Of a stretch of 15,211 nucleotides of DNA, positions 1 to 7,492 are shown piece after piece; within the stretch, counting starts at the first letter, position 1; each line of letters starts with the position of its first letter. The stretch is taken from contig CABSDO010000049.1 of NCBI GenBank assembly GCA_902476475.1, positions 1 through 15,211 of the forward strand, written 5' to 3'. The notes below the pieces were generated by a model, which was not told where the DNA came from, made no database searches, and saw only the letters and a program-made list of their open reading frames with translations. Source of the stretch: an uncultured Collinsella sp. (GTDB taxonomy: Bacteria; Actinomycetota; Coriobacteriia; Coriobacteriales; Coriobacteriaceae). The translations under genes were made by a program, and so were the position numbers.

Positions 1-922
1 GCAGCAGGTCGAGCGCCAGCTTGGGATCGGCCATGCGGCCGGCGGCGTTCAAGCGGGGAATGAGCGAAAACGACAGGCCATCGGCAGTAATGCTCGAAAG
101 GTCGGCCTTGGCGAGCGCAGCCAGCGCGATATAGCCGGGGCGGGCGGTCACGCGCATCTGCTGGATGCCCTCGGCGACCAGCGCGCGGTTCTCGGGCGTC
201 AGCGGCATCATGTCGGACACGGTACCCAGCGCCGCGACCTCGATCAGCGAACGCCAATACGACGGCTTGCCCAGACGCTCGCCCAGAACCTGCACCAGCT
301 TGAGCGCCACGCCGGCACCGGCAAGCTCGCGCGAAGGGCCCTCGTCCTCGAGTTTGGGGTCGGTCAGGGGCACGCCCTGCGGCACCTGGTCGGAGGGCTC
401 GTGATGGTCCGTAACCACCAGATCGATCCCCAGGTTCTCCAGATAGGAGACCTCTTCCTTGGCGGCGATGCCGTTGTCGACGGTCACGATCAGCTGAGGA
501 TGAGCGAGCTCATTAACGCGGTCGAGCGCCGCACGCGACAAGCCATAGCCCTCGTCAAAACGATGCGGAATAAACGGCGTGACATCGGCGCCAAACATCC
601 GCAACGCCTCGGTCAACAGACAAGTCGACGTAATACCGTCAACGTCAAAATCGCCAAAGACCGCGATGTGCTCGTGGTTGTGAATAGCGCGCTCGACGCG
701 GTCGGCAACGACCGACATGCCCGGGATAATGAGTGGGTCGGCCCAGTCGCGATCGAGTGAAGGCGTCAAAAACAGCTGACCTTCCTCGATGGATGTAATG
801 CCGTGCGCAACCATAATGCGCGCCACCAGCCCGGGTATGCCCAGACCAGCCGAAAGCTCCTTTTCGAGCTCGGGGTTTTGCTGAGCGACCGCCCAGCGAT
901 GCGTCGTCTTAAGCGATGACAT
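1..922 (-). CDS. recJ: Single-stranded-DNA-specific exonuclease RecJ, N-terminal part (runs off the window)
   Basis: About 307 codons are visible; the C-terminal half lies beyond position 1. RecJ is a metal-dependent 5'-3' single-strand DNA exonuclease of the DHH phosphoesterase superfamily and acts in recombination and repair. Seen in the translation: motif I as DFDVDG at residues 91-96 (the family usually has DYDVDG), a GYGL segment near 125-128, DNGI at 149-152, the DHH triad at 172-174, and a late R-L-N-A-A-G-R motif near the window edge. These are the metal-binding and substrate motifs in the order expected for RecJ. The ATG at 920-922 (protein starting MSSLKTTHRW) has GGGGGT 8 nt upstream. 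An in-frame GTG at 965-967 is an alternative start that would add 15 residues. A short ORF overlaps the start (see 909-974). Identification is firm; the exact start is less so. Confidence 0.95.
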   Translation of the reverse strand, partial: MSSLKTTHRWAVAQQNPELEKELSAGLGIPGLVARIMVAHGITSIEEGQLFLTPSLDRDWADPLIIPGMSVVADRVERAIHNHEHIAVFGDFDVDGITSTCLLTEALRMFGADVTPFIPHRFDEGYGLSRAALDRVNELAHPQLIVTVDNGIAAKEEVSYLENLGIDLVVTDHHEPSDQVPQGVPLTDPKLEDEGPSRELAGAGVALKLVQVLGERLGKPSYWRSLIEVAALGTVSDMMPLTPENRALVAEGIQQMRVTARPGYIALAALAKADLSSITADGLSFSLIPRLNAAGRMADPKLALDLL

Positions 923-974
923 AGGCGCCCACCCCCGATAGGGGCAGGTCGCCGCGATACCTCTCACGGTTCAT
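909..974 (-). CDS. Possible 21-residue leader peptide overlapping the recJ start
   Basis: An ATG at 972-974 is preceded by AGAGGA with a 9-nt spacer, a better ribosome-binding site than that of recJ. It opens a 21-codon frame (MNRERYRGDLPLSGVGAYVIA) ending in TAA at 909-911. The stop lies 14 nt inside recJ in a different frame, which would allow translational coupling. It sits between the consensus -10 at 1031-1036 and recJ, so it would be first in the transcript. I recognise no family. It may be chance, or an indel relic if recJ originally began here. Only conservation of the frame in relatives would decide. Confidence 0.35.
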   Translation of the reverse strand: MNRERYRGDLPLSGVGAYVIA

Positions 975-1030
975 AGCGATGAGTCCTCTGTGTATGCCCG
1001 CTTCGGCAGGCAGATCTGTTGAACGGATTT

Positions 1031-1036
1031 ATTATA
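1031..1036 (-). promoter_or_regulatory. -10 element of the recJ promoter
   Basis: The minus strand reads a perfect TATAAT here, which would place transcription start near 1024, about 50 nt before the leader ORF and 100 nt before recJ. No good TTGACA-like hexamer lies 16-18 bp further upstream; the best is GTTCTG. The would-be spacer is filled by a perfect dyad, CCGTGC-G-GCACGG (1037-1049), suggesting a regulator site or an activator-dependent promoter. Confidence 0.55.
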
Positions 1037-1147
1037 CCGTGCGGCACGGACGCAGAACCTCGCAGCACGCCGTGGTTTCGGTAAACGATGACGGTAATAG
1101 CCTCGAAACAATCGTGCGTTTCTGACGCACGGACGCATGCGAGCGTC
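1037..1147. promoter_or_regulatory. Three dyad-symmetric elements in the recJ / BASS carrier divergent gap
   Basis: The 223-bp gap between the leader ORF and the BASS gene contains three perfect inverted repeats: CCGTGC-G-GCACGG (1037-1049), CGTGCGT-ttctg-ACGCACG (1113-1131) and GACGC-atgcga-GCGTC (1132-1147). The first two share the core CGTGCG/CGCACG. The first abuts the recJ -10. The other two are 50-85 bp upstream of the BASS start codon and could be operators or a 5' UTR fold. No convincing plus-strand promoter hexamers were found, and no regulator gene is nearby to pair with them. Confidence 0.4.
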
Positions 1148-1197
1148 TAGCATGTCCATACAAACGAGTTCGCGGATAAAGGGAGTCGCAAGCGCAT

Positions 1198-2196
1198 ATG
1201 AAGCAGTGGGTTGGACTGGGCAAATTTCTCGCGGGGCACATGCAGATCATCGTTCCGATTTGCGTGGCGCTCGGCGTGCTCTTTCCTCAGCAGATCGGTG
1301 TTCTCAAGCCCATCGTTCCCACCTTGTTTGCCTTTATGACGTTTCAGGGTGCGCTCAGCAACACCTTTCACCAGGTAGTTGAGGTGTTCCGCCGTCCGCT
1401 GCACCTGATTTTGGCGCTGCTCGTCTCGGCGGTGCTTATCCCTATCGCAGCCTATGCCATAGGATCGCTGTTCTTTGGCTCCAACCCCAACCTTGTCTGC
1501 GGCATCGTGCTCGAGTACAGCGTACCCGTGGCAGTCACCGCTTTTATGTGGATTAGCATGTTCGGCGGCAACGGCCCGCTCGCGCTCACCATCATCCTGA
1601 CGTCCTCGGTCATCTCACCTGTGACGATTCCTCTTACGCTCAAGCTCCTGCTGGGCGCCACCGTCTCGATCGACGTGCCAAGCATGATGCAAGACATGGC
1701 CTTTATGATCGCCATACCCGCCGTGCTCGGTATCGTCATTAACGAACTCACGCGCGGTTGGGGTCATGAGATACTCTCCCCCGCGCTTTCGCCCGCCTGC
1801 AAGTTCATGATGATGGGTGTCATCGCGTCCAACTCCACCGCCATGAGCGAGTACGTGCTGCACATGAATGTTGAGCGCTTAGAAGTCGCCCTCTTTATCC
1901 TTTCGTTCGCCATCAGTGGCTTTATCATCGGCATCTTGGTCGCACGTGCCCTGCATCTGCCGTATAGCGAGACGACCACCATGTGCTTTACCTGCGGCAT
2001 GCGCAATATCTCTTCGGGCGCCGTCATCGCCACGCAGTACTTTCCCGGCGAAGTCGTGTTTCCCGTCATGTGCGGAACGCTGTTTCAGCAGATACTCGCC
2101 TCGATTATCGGGCATCTCTTTGAGCGCCTAACCGGCGAGGAGCGCGCCAAACAGCGCAAGCGGGTCGAAGCCGGCCGCGACGCGATGGCACGCTAG
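1198..2196 (+). CDS. Bile acid:sodium symporter (BASS) family transporter
   Basis: This is a 332-residue, almost wholly hydrophobic protein with about nine or ten predicted membrane helices and short polar loops, ending in a basic tail (residues about 312-332). Its length and the helix-breaking segment TCGMRNISSGAV followed by a CGTLFQQ-containing last helix fit the SBF/BASS fold, in which crossed discontinuous helices form the sodium and substrate sites. Family members carry bile acids, pantothenate, pyruvate or other organic anions with Na+, so the name does not fix the substrate. The ATG at 1198 has AAAGGGAG at 1178-1185, a rather long 12-nt spacer; no closer start fits. The gene stands alone, divergent from recJ and convergent with the DUF4931 gene 30 bp away. 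Family assignment is good; substrate unknown. Confidence 0.85.
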   Translation: MKQWVGLGKFLAGHMQIIVPICVALGVLFPQQIGVLKPIVPTLFAFMTFQGALSNTFHQVVEVFRRPLHLILALLVSAVLIPIAAYAIGSLFFGSNPNLVCGIVLEYSVPVAVTAFMWISMFGGNGPLALTIILTSSVISPVTIPLTLKLLLGATVSIDVPSMMQDMAFMIAIPAVLGIVINELTRGWGHEILSPALSPACKFMMMGVIASNSTAMSEYVLHMNVERLEVALFILSFAISGFIIGILVARALHLPYSETTTMCFTCGMRNISSGAVIATQYFPGEVVFPVMCGTLFQQILASIIGHLFERLTGEERAKQRKRVEAGRDAMAR

Positions 2197-2226
2197 GCAG
2201 CACGCTTTTCGCAGGCGTTCGCCTTG

Positions 2227-3024
2227 CTATGCGAGCGTTTCCAGATGTGCGCGTAGGCGCTCAGCATCGATATCGAGCGTGGTCTCGGCATTGACCTGGG
2301 CCAGACGATAGCCCACAAAGTAGGGCGATACCACCCAACGTGGCAGCGCCTTGGCAATGGTCCGGCCGTCCATGTGGTAGAAGAACAAGTTGTACGACTC
2401 CGCGCGACCGCCGTGGTGTTCGTGCAGGATATAGCGCAGGGCCACCTGAATCGCATCGGCAAACAGGTCCACCTCGGCTTGGTCGCGGGCGTCGTCGCTG
2501 GCGGCGATTCCCTGTGGAGCCGAGACGTTGACCTCAAAGAATCCCATGATCGGCTCGGTTGAGATGTTGACCGAGATTCTCCCCTGCTGCCAGACATTGA
2601 TGCCTTCAAAGTTGGTAGAGGTCAGCGCCGCATAGCCGTCCTCCTGTTCCAAGCCCACAATCTGCATGTGCGGATGAACGAGGCTGCCGCCCGAAAGCGG
2701 GCCTTTGTTCTTGTACATGAGTACGCTTTGATACTGCCGTGAATCGATCACCTGCTGCCAACAGCCCAGGGCAAACCGCATCACATGATGCAGCTCGTCT
2801 GGCGCATAGGTCACCAAGTCGGCATCGTGATTGGCCGACTCGATCAATACGGTTTGACGGGTGGCGCGCAGGGTTTTGAACTTATTCTCGAGCCAGATGC
2901 AGTCACCATCGCGCTGGATGATGTTGGCGAGCCCCTCCGTATCGCAAAAGGGGCACGCGGTACCAGGGCGACGATTATCGTCGGGCTTGCCGCTCGCCTG
3001 CTGAACGTCAAATTCCAGCGCCAC
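2227..3024 (-). CDS. DUF4931 family protein, GalT-like (HIT superfamily)
   Basis: The protein has 265 residues. Visible motifs are a CPFC zinc-type pair at 24-27, N106-K-G-P-L-S-G-G leading into HPHMQ at 117-121, and further His residues late in the chain. The H-P-H-x-Q signature with an upstream CxxC is the active-site arrangement of galactose-1-phosphate uridylyltransferases, where the middle His carries the nucleotidyl group. The overall sequence matches DUF4931 rather than true GalT, so a nucleotidyl transfer or phosphorolysis reaction is plausible but the substrate is unknown. The start is GTG at 3022-3024, chosen because GGAGGT (3032-3037) lies 7 nt upstream inside the last codons of cutC and the protein begins MALEFDVQQ. 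It follows cutC by 3 bp, so the two are cotranscribed and probably coupled. Confidence 0.8.
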   Translation of the reverse strand: MALEFDVQQASGKPDDNRRPGTACPFCDTEGLANIIQRDGDCIWLENKFKTLRATRQTVLIESANHDADLVTYAPDELHHVMRFALGCWQQVIDSRQYQSVLMYKNKGPLSGGSLVHPHMQIVGLEQEDGYAALTSTNFEGINVWQQGRISVNISTEPIMGFFEVNVSAPQGIAASDDARDQAEVDLFADAIQVALRYILHEHHGGRAESYNLFFYHMDGRTIAKALPRWVVSPYFVGYRLAQVNAETTLDIDAERLRAHLETLA

Positions 3025-3027
3025 GGG

Positions 3028-3705
3028 TTATACCTCCAGCGGCACGATCTTGGTGCCATGGAGCTCGGAGACGCCGAGCGCCGCCGCGACCGCGTCGCGA
3101 TTTGCTGTAGTGATGCCGCCGCCGGGAAGGATGGTCAAACGATCGCCCGCACACTCGATTAAACGAGCCAGGTGATCGAAATTATCCTCGATCGACGTGC
3201 CGGCAGCGCCGCCATGCGTGAGGATGCGCGTAACGCCGCAGTCGGCAAGCGTGTCAATCGCATCGAGCTGAGCCTCGGGCGAGAGCTGGTCAAACGCCAT
3301 GTGGAAGGTAATATCGATGGGCCCGCGCTTGCACTCTTCGGTCGCGCAGCCCGCGGCCATCACGAGGGCGCCCAACGTAAGCTCGTCGAGCGCCCATCCG
3401 CTGGCACAAGGTTTGCAGCAGCCAAAGACCAGGCCGTCAACGCCGGCGCTCACAGCAAGGCCCAGGTCCATCTCCATCATGCGCAGCTCGTCCTGGTTGT
3501 AATGAAAGTCGCCACCACGCGGACGAATCATGCACATCACTCGCGCGTCATGCTCGTGAGCGTAACTGACTGTAGCGCTAATAACGCCGGCGGAAGGCGT
3601 GGTGCCACCGACGGCGAGGTTGTCACACAGCTCAATGCGCCTCGCACCAGCCTCGATGGCCGCCGGCACTCGCTCAAAGTTCTCGGCACAAAACTCGTAC
3701 AGCAT
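3028..3705 (-). CDS. cutC: CutC family protein (copper homeostasis protein CutC)
   Basis: The protein is a 225-residue TIM-barrel of the CutC family. Seen: MLYEFCAEN at the N-terminus, RIELCD (23-28), GGTTPS (33-38), the IRPRGGDF segment after strand 3, a FHMAFD motif (family usually HRAFD), RILTHGGA (family usually RILTSG) and a late ILPGGGI. CutC was linked to copper tolerance in E. coli, but that role is disputed and the enzymatic activity is not established. The frame stays open upstream to 3762, but I chose the ATG at 3703-3705 because homologues start with this M-L-Y-E-F sequence and a GGGGG run precedes it. It is first of a two-gene unit with the DUF4931 gene. No convincing promoter hexamers were found between it and the palindrome at 3764-3832. 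Confidence 0.9.
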   Translation of the reverse strand: MLYEFCAENFERVPAAIEAGARRIELCDNLAVGGTTPSAGVISATVSYAHEHDARVMCMIRPRGGDFHYNQDELRMMEMDLGLAVSAGVDGLVFGCCKPCASGWALDELTLGALVMAAGCATEECKRGPIDITFHMAFDQLSPEAQLDAIDTLADCGVTRILTHGGAAGTSIEDNFDHLARLIECAGDRLTILPGGGITTANRDAVAAALGVSELHGTKIVPLEV

Positions 3706-3763
3706 AGATAGGCCCCCAAAGACAGCAGATGTTTTCCGACGGGCATTGTCACACATCCCCATG

Positions 3764-3832
3764 AAGTTGCGGTGGAATAGAGACTGTTTTGGCCTCTGGA
3801 GCCTTCATTTAGTCCCTATTTCACCGCAACTT
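3764..3832. repeat. 69-bp imperfect palindrome, MITE/REP-like
   Basis: The arms at 3764-3785 and 3811-3832 are 22 bp each, inverted, and match at 20 of 22 positions. The outer 11 bp (AAGTTGCGGTG / CACCGCAACTT) are perfect. The 25-bp loop contains a small GGC...GCC pair. The element lies between the cutC start and the liv terminator, has no coding potential, and has no obvious target-site duplication at its ends. Such sharply bounded terminal inverted repeats suggest a dispersed non-autonomous element, but copy number cannot be judged from one window. Confidence 0.7.
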
Positions 3833-3866
3833 AAAAAGGGGCGCTGACCGGGTTGGTCAGCGCCCC
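3833..3866 (-). terminator. Rho-independent terminator of the liv operon
   Basis: A perfect 12-bp GC-rich stem (3838-3849 with 3855-3866, arm GGGGCGCTGACC) with a 5-nt loop is followed on the minus strand by TTTTT (3833-3837). It begins 14 nt after the livF stop codon. The plus-strand side ends in only TTT, so it mainly terminates the liv transcript and protects cutC from readthrough. Confidence 0.92.
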
Positions 3867-3880
3867 CTTTGTTGAATGGA

Positions 3881-4594
3881 TTAACCACCAAGATAGGCTT
3901 TGCGGACGTTATCGTCGTGCAGAAGTTCTTGGCCCGTGCCGGTCATGGTGATCTTGCCGGTCTCGAGCACGTAGCCGCGCGTGGCGATCGAGAGCGCCAT
4001 CTGCGCGTTCTGCTCGACCAGAAGTACCGTGGTGCCGGCCTTGTGCAGGTCCTCGACAATCTGGAAGATCTGCTCAATCAGAATCGGCGCCAGGCCCATG
4101 GAAGGCTCATCGAGCATGAGCAGCTTGGGGTTACTCATAAGGGCGCGGCCCATAACGAGCATCTGCTGCTCGCCGCCCGAAAGGGTGCCGGCGACCTGGC
4201 GACGGCGCTCCTTAAGACGCGGGAACTGCTCGTAGACGCGCTCAAGGCCCGGAGCCACCGTGGACTTGGGCTGTGTGTAGGCGCCCATCTCCAGGTTCTC
4301 CTCAACCGTCATCTGCAAAAAGGCGCGACGGCCCTCGGGGACCTGAGCCAGGCCCTTGCCCACCAGCTTGTCAGCCGGCGTATGGGTAATGTCTTCGCCC
4401 ATAAACTTGATGGAGCCGGTCTTGGAGCGCAGCAGGCCCGAGATGGTCTTAAGCGTCGTGGACTTGCCGGCGCCGTTAGCGCCAATCAGGGCCACGATCT
4501 CGCCCTCGTTAACGTTAAAGGAGATGTCCTTGATGGCGTGGATGGCGCCGTACCAGACGTTGATGTTGTAGACGGAAAGCATCGGCTCTGCCAT
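3881..4594 (-). CDS. livF: Branched-chain amino acid ABC transporter, ATP-binding protein LivF
   Basis: This 237-residue ABC ATPase is one of two that drive leucine/isoleucine/valine uptake at the inner face of the membrane. Seen: Walker A GANGAGKST at 38-46, the Q-loop region with the LivF-typical VPEGRRAF segment, the signature LSGGEQQ, Walker B LLMLDEPS, and the H-loop-like region VLLVEQNA, where LivF has Q in place of His. It ends in AYLGG, usual for LivF. The ATG at 4592-4594 directly follows the livG TAA with no gap, and AGGGGGAG lies in the last codons of livG. It is last in the operon and followed by a strong terminator. Length and motifs match the family; nothing is missing. Confidence 0.95.
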   Translation of the reverse strand: MAEPMLSVYNINVWYGAIHAIKDISFNVNEGEIVALIGANGAGKSTTLKTISGLLRSKTGSIKFMGEDITHTPADKLVGKGLAQVPEGRRAFLQMTVEENLEMGAYTQPKSTVAPGLERVYEQFPRLKERRRQVAGTLSGGEQQMLVMGRALMSNPKLLMLDEPSMGLAPILIEQIFQIVEDLHKAGTTVLLVEQNAQMALSIATRGYVLETGKITMTGTGQELLHDDNVRKAYLGG

Positions 4595-5455
4595 TTAGTT
4601 CTCCCCCTTATCCTGCTTGCCCAGATACGCCTCGATAACGGCGTCGTTGTTCTGGATCTCCTCGGCCGTGCCCTTGGCGATGACCTTACCAAAGTTGAGC
4701 ACGCAGATGCCCTCGCAGATGTTCATAACGAGCGACATATCATGCTCGATAAGCATGATGGCAATACCAAAGGTGTCGCGAATCTTGACGATGTTCTCCA
4801 TGAGCTCCGCGGTCTCGGACGGGTTCATGCCGGCAGCAGGCTCGTCGAGCAGCAGCAGCTTGGGGTTAGTGGCAAGCGCGCGGACGATCTCCAGACGACG
4901 CTGAGCGCCGTAAGGCAGCGATCCGGCCTGCTCATTTGCCAGATGCTCCATATCAAAGATGGACAGCAGCTCCATGGCGCGCTCGTGGGCGGCCTTCTCG
5001 TGCTTCCAATACGTCGGCAGGCGCAGCACGCCCTCAAAGCCGGAGTAACGCTCCTGGTTATGCAGGCCGACCTTAACGTTATCCTCCACCGTCATGGTAT
5101 TAAACAGGCGGATGTTTTGGAAGGTACGAGCGATGCCCATGCGGTTGACCTGGTAGACGGACTTGCCCGAGGTGTCCTCACCGTCGAGCAGGATGGTGCC
5201 GTGTGTGGGCTGGTACACCTTGGTGAGCAGGTTGAAGACCGTGGTCTTGCCGGCACCGTTGGGGCCGATCAGACCGGCGATCTCGGTCTTGCCGATGGTC
5301 AGGCTAAAATCGTCGACTGCCTTAAGGCCACCGAATTCAATGCCCAGGTGGATGCACTCGAGCGCCGGGCGCTCGCCCAGATCGCGGTCGGGAACGATGG
5401 CGCCAGAAGGATACGGGACCATCTTGCCCTTCTTGAACTCAAATTTACTGGGCAT
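4595..5455 (-). CDS. livG: Branched-chain amino acid ABC transporter, ATP-binding protein LivG
   Basis: This 286-residue ABC ATPase pairs with LivF. Seen: Walker A GPNGAGKTT at 64-72, ARTFQNIRLF at the Q-loop, the LivG-type signature LPYGAQRR, Walker B LLLLDEPAAGMNPSE and the switch His in LIEHDMSLV. The N-terminus has about 30 residues before the ABC core that E. coli LivG lacks; they are charged and begin MPSKFEFKKGK. The start at 5453-5455 is supported by a full AGGAGGT (5464-5470) 8 nt upstream. The longer frame to 5482 has no such site. The gene overlaps the end of livM by 11 bp and abuts livF, so translation is coupled. Confidence 0.95.
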   Translation of the reverse strand: MPSKFEFKKGKMVPYPSGAIVPDRDLGERPALECIHLGIEFGGLKAVDDFSLTIGKTEIAGLIGPNGAGKTTVFNLLTKVYQPTHGTILLDGEDTSGKSVYQVNRMGIARTFQNIRLFNTMTVEDNVKVGLHNQERYSGFEGVLRLPTYWKHEKAAHERAMELLSIFDMEHLANEQAGSLPYGAQRRLEIVRALATNPKLLLLDEPAAGMNPSETAELMENIVKIRDTFGIAIMLIEHDMSLVMNICEGICVLNFGKVIAKGTAEEIQNNDAVIEAYLGKQDKGEN

Positions 5456-6533
5456 CGGCTGCCACCTCCTTCTTGGAAGCAAAGCGGTCCTTGACGCGAC
5501 CGAAGAACGCCTTGAGCTGCGGGTTGTTGGTAAAGATCATGACCAGGATCAACACGATGGCGTAGATGAGCATGCGGTAGTCCGAGAACTGACGGAGCAG
5601 CTCGGGAAGCACCGTGAGCAACGCCGCCGCGATAACGGAGCCGCGCATATTGCCCAGACCACCCAGGACCACGAACACCAGGATGAGGATGGACGTGTTG
5701 AAGTCGAACTTGGTGGCGGAGAGCTGCGAGAAGTTACCGCCGAAGAGAGCTCCGGCAGCACCGGCGAGGGCAGCGGAAACCACGAAGGCGATCATGCGGT
5801 ACTCGGTGACGGAGATGCCTACGGACTCGGCTGCAATCTTGTTATCGCGCACGGCCATAATGGCACGGCCGGTACGGCTGCGAACCAGGTTGAGCACGAT
5901 CACGAGCGCGACCATGACCAGGATGGCACCGGCGAGGAAGGTCGAGTACGTCGACACGCCCGAGGCGCCCTGGGCGCCCTTGATGATGGCGGTGCCGTCC
6001 TCGAGCAGGTGCAGGTCATCGATCGTAGAGTTGCCCGTGATGTTAAAGATCACGTGCAGGCCGCGGGAGTCGACACCCACGATAAGGCAAGTGACAATCT
6101 CTTTGATGATCTCGCCAAAAGCCAGGGTCACGATGGCCAGATAGTCGCCGCTCAGGCGCAGGACCGGGATGCCAATCAAGAAGCCCAAGATGGCAGCGGC
6201 GATAGCGCCGACCACGATGCTGATGATCAGGCGCACCGGATCGGAGGGAACGGCGCTCTCGAGGGCGACCGCGGTGACGATGCCCGTATAGGCGCCGACG
6301 CTCATAAAGCCCGCGTGGCCCAGCGACAGGTCGCCCGCGATGCCGACGACGAGGTTGAGGGAGATGGCCATGACGATATAGGCCGTGATGGGAACCAGCT
6401 GACCGGCGATCATGCGCGGAATCATGTGGTTCGACTGCATAAAGAACACGACGGCGAAGGCCACGATGCACATGGCGTACGTGACAAAGTCGTGACGCGT
6501 CTGCTTGTCTTTAAGAAACTTCATAACGCTCAC
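5445..6533 (-). CDS. livM: Branched-chain amino acid ABC transporter, permease LivM
   Basis: This is a 362-residue inner-membrane permease with about eight to ten hydrophobic segments. Family marks include GIAGDLSLGHAGFMSVGAY, GDYLAIVTLAFGEII in the cytoplasmic coupling loop, and the late GGLGNMRGSVIAAA segment. It forms the channel with LivH. The start is uncertain between GTG at 6531-6533 and ATG at 6522-6524 (three codons later); both have purine-rich sequences upstream, and the GTG start is given here. The GTG immediately follows the livH TAG with no gap. The C-terminal tail (FASKKEVAADAQ) contains the ribosome-binding site of livG. Length is in the normal range for the family. Confidence 0.93.
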   Translation of the reverse strand: MSVMKFLKDKQTRHDFVTYAMCIVAFAVVFFMQSNHMIPRMIAGQLVPITAYIVMAISLNLVVGIAGDLSLGHAGFMSVGAYTGIVTAVALESAVPSDPVRLIISIVVGAIAAAILGFLIGIPVLRLSGDYLAIVTLAFGEIIKEIVTCLIVGVDSRGLHVIFNITGNSTIDDLHLLEDGTAIIKGAQGASGVSTYSTFLAGAILVMVALVIVLNLVRSRTGRAIMAVRDNKIAAESVGISVTEYRMIAFVVSAALAGAAGALFGGNFSQLSATKFDFNTSILILVFVVLGGLGNMRGSVIAAALLTVLPELLRQFSDYRMLIYAIVLILVMIFTNNPQLKAFFGRVKDRFASKKEVAADAQ

Positions 6534-7415
6534 CTACACCTTCTCGGGGACGTACTTGCCCAAGAGGCCGGCAGGCTTGACGAGCAGGACGATGATCAAA
6601 ACACCAAAGACGATGGAGTTGGCAAGGCTCGTGGAAATGTAGGCCTGTGCCATCGCCTCGATGATGCCGATGAGAATGCCGCCGACAAAGGCACCGGGGA
6701 TGGAGCCGATGCCGCCGAAAACGGCAGCGTCGAAGGCCTTGATGCCAGGCATGGCGCCCGTCGTGGGCTGCAGCACCGGCGAGTAGGAGCACAGCAGCAC
6801 GCCGGCGATGGCGGCAAGGGCGGAGCCGATGGCAAACGTCATAGAGATGGTGCGGTTGACGTTGATGCCCATGAGCTGAGCGGCGGCCTTGTCCTCGGAC
6901 ACGGCGCGCATGGCTTTGCCCATCTTGGTCTTACCTGTAAAGAACATCAGGCCGGCCATGATAACCAGGCAGGCGACGATGGTGACGAGCGAGACGGCGC
7001 TTACGTTGAACTTGGCCAAGAACTCCGGCACCTGGAAGGTGACGAGCGAAGTGAAGTTCTTGGGCGTGGCGCCCCACAGAAGCTGCGCGGCATTCTGCAG
7101 GAAGTAGGACACGCCGATAGCCGTGATCAGAACGGCCAGCGGGCCCGCCTGACGCAGCGGCTTGTATGCCAGACCCTCGATGAGAACACCGAGAACGGTA
7201 CAGACCACACAGGAGAGAACTACAGATGCCCAGCCCGGGAGGCCGAGATACGACGTGGCACAGAACGAGACATAGGCACCGACCATAATGACGTCGCCGT
7301 GAGCGAAGTTGAGCATCTTGGCGATACCGTAGACCATGGTGTAGCCCAACGCGATGATGGCGTAGACGCTGCCCATGGACAGGCCGTTGACCAGGTATTG
7401 GATAAAGACCGTCAT
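6534..7415 (-). CDS. livH: Branched-chain amino acid ABC transporter, permease LivH
   Basis: This is a 293-residue inner-membrane permease. Family marks are GLSMGSVYAIIALGYTMVYG at the N-terminus, the LNFAHGDVIMVGAY segment, KAMRAVSEDKAAAQLMGI in the coupling loop that contacts the ATPases, and FGGIGSIPGAFVGG near the C-terminus. The frame stays open to 7508, but ATG at 7413-7415 (MTVFIQYLVNGL) is chosen because AAAGGGGG lies 9 nt upstream and homologues start here; the ATG at 7424 would directly touch that site. It follows livK after 139 bp and directly precedes livM. Confidence 0.95.
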   Translation of the reverse strand: MTVFIQYLVNGLSMGSVYAIIALGYTMVYGIAKMLNFAHGDVIMVGAYVSFCATSYLGLPGWASVVLSCVVCTVLGVLIEGLAYKPLRQAGPLAVLITAIGVSYFLQNAAQLLWGATPKNFTSLVTFQVPEFLAKFNVSAVSLVTIVACLVIMAGLMFFTGKTKMGKAMRAVSEDKAAAQLMGINVNRTISMTFAIGSALAAIAGVLLCSYSPVLQPTTGAMPGIKAFDAAVFGGIGSIPGAFVGGILIGIIEAMAQAYISTSLANSIVFGVLIIVLLVKPAGLLGKYVPEKV

Positions 7416-7462
7416 GTTCCACATCCCCCTTTCGAATAGGTTTCCAGTTAATGTATGAAACA

Positions 7463-7480
7463 GGGACGTTACATCGTCCC
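7463..7480 (-). promoter_or_regulatory. Hairpin in the livK-livH gap, attenuator-like
   Basis: A perfect GGGACG-N6-CGTCCC stem is followed on the minus strand by TGTTTC. It is short with a broken T-run, so it would be at most a leaky terminator. It lies 47 nt upstream of the livH start. Confidence 0.45.
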
Positions 7481-7492
7481 TAGATACCAAGC

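Noticed and set aside
1105..1122. SOS (LexA) box near recJ
   Set aside because: GAAAC-N8-GTTTC has the wrong half-site and spacing for the Gram-positive GAAC-N4-GTTC box.
2203..2240. Terminator between the BASS gene and the DUF4931 gene
   Set aside because: The stem CGCT..CGCA with TGCGAGCG needs a 3-nt bulge and ends in only TTT; it also overlaps the DUF4931 stop codon. Too weak to list.
3869..7439. Long plus-strand open frames (541 and 758 codons) across the liv operon
   Set aside because: They are antisense to clearly identified livF, livG, livM and livH, have low-complexity composition rich in His, Asp, Gly and Val, and arise from the strong third-position G/C bias.
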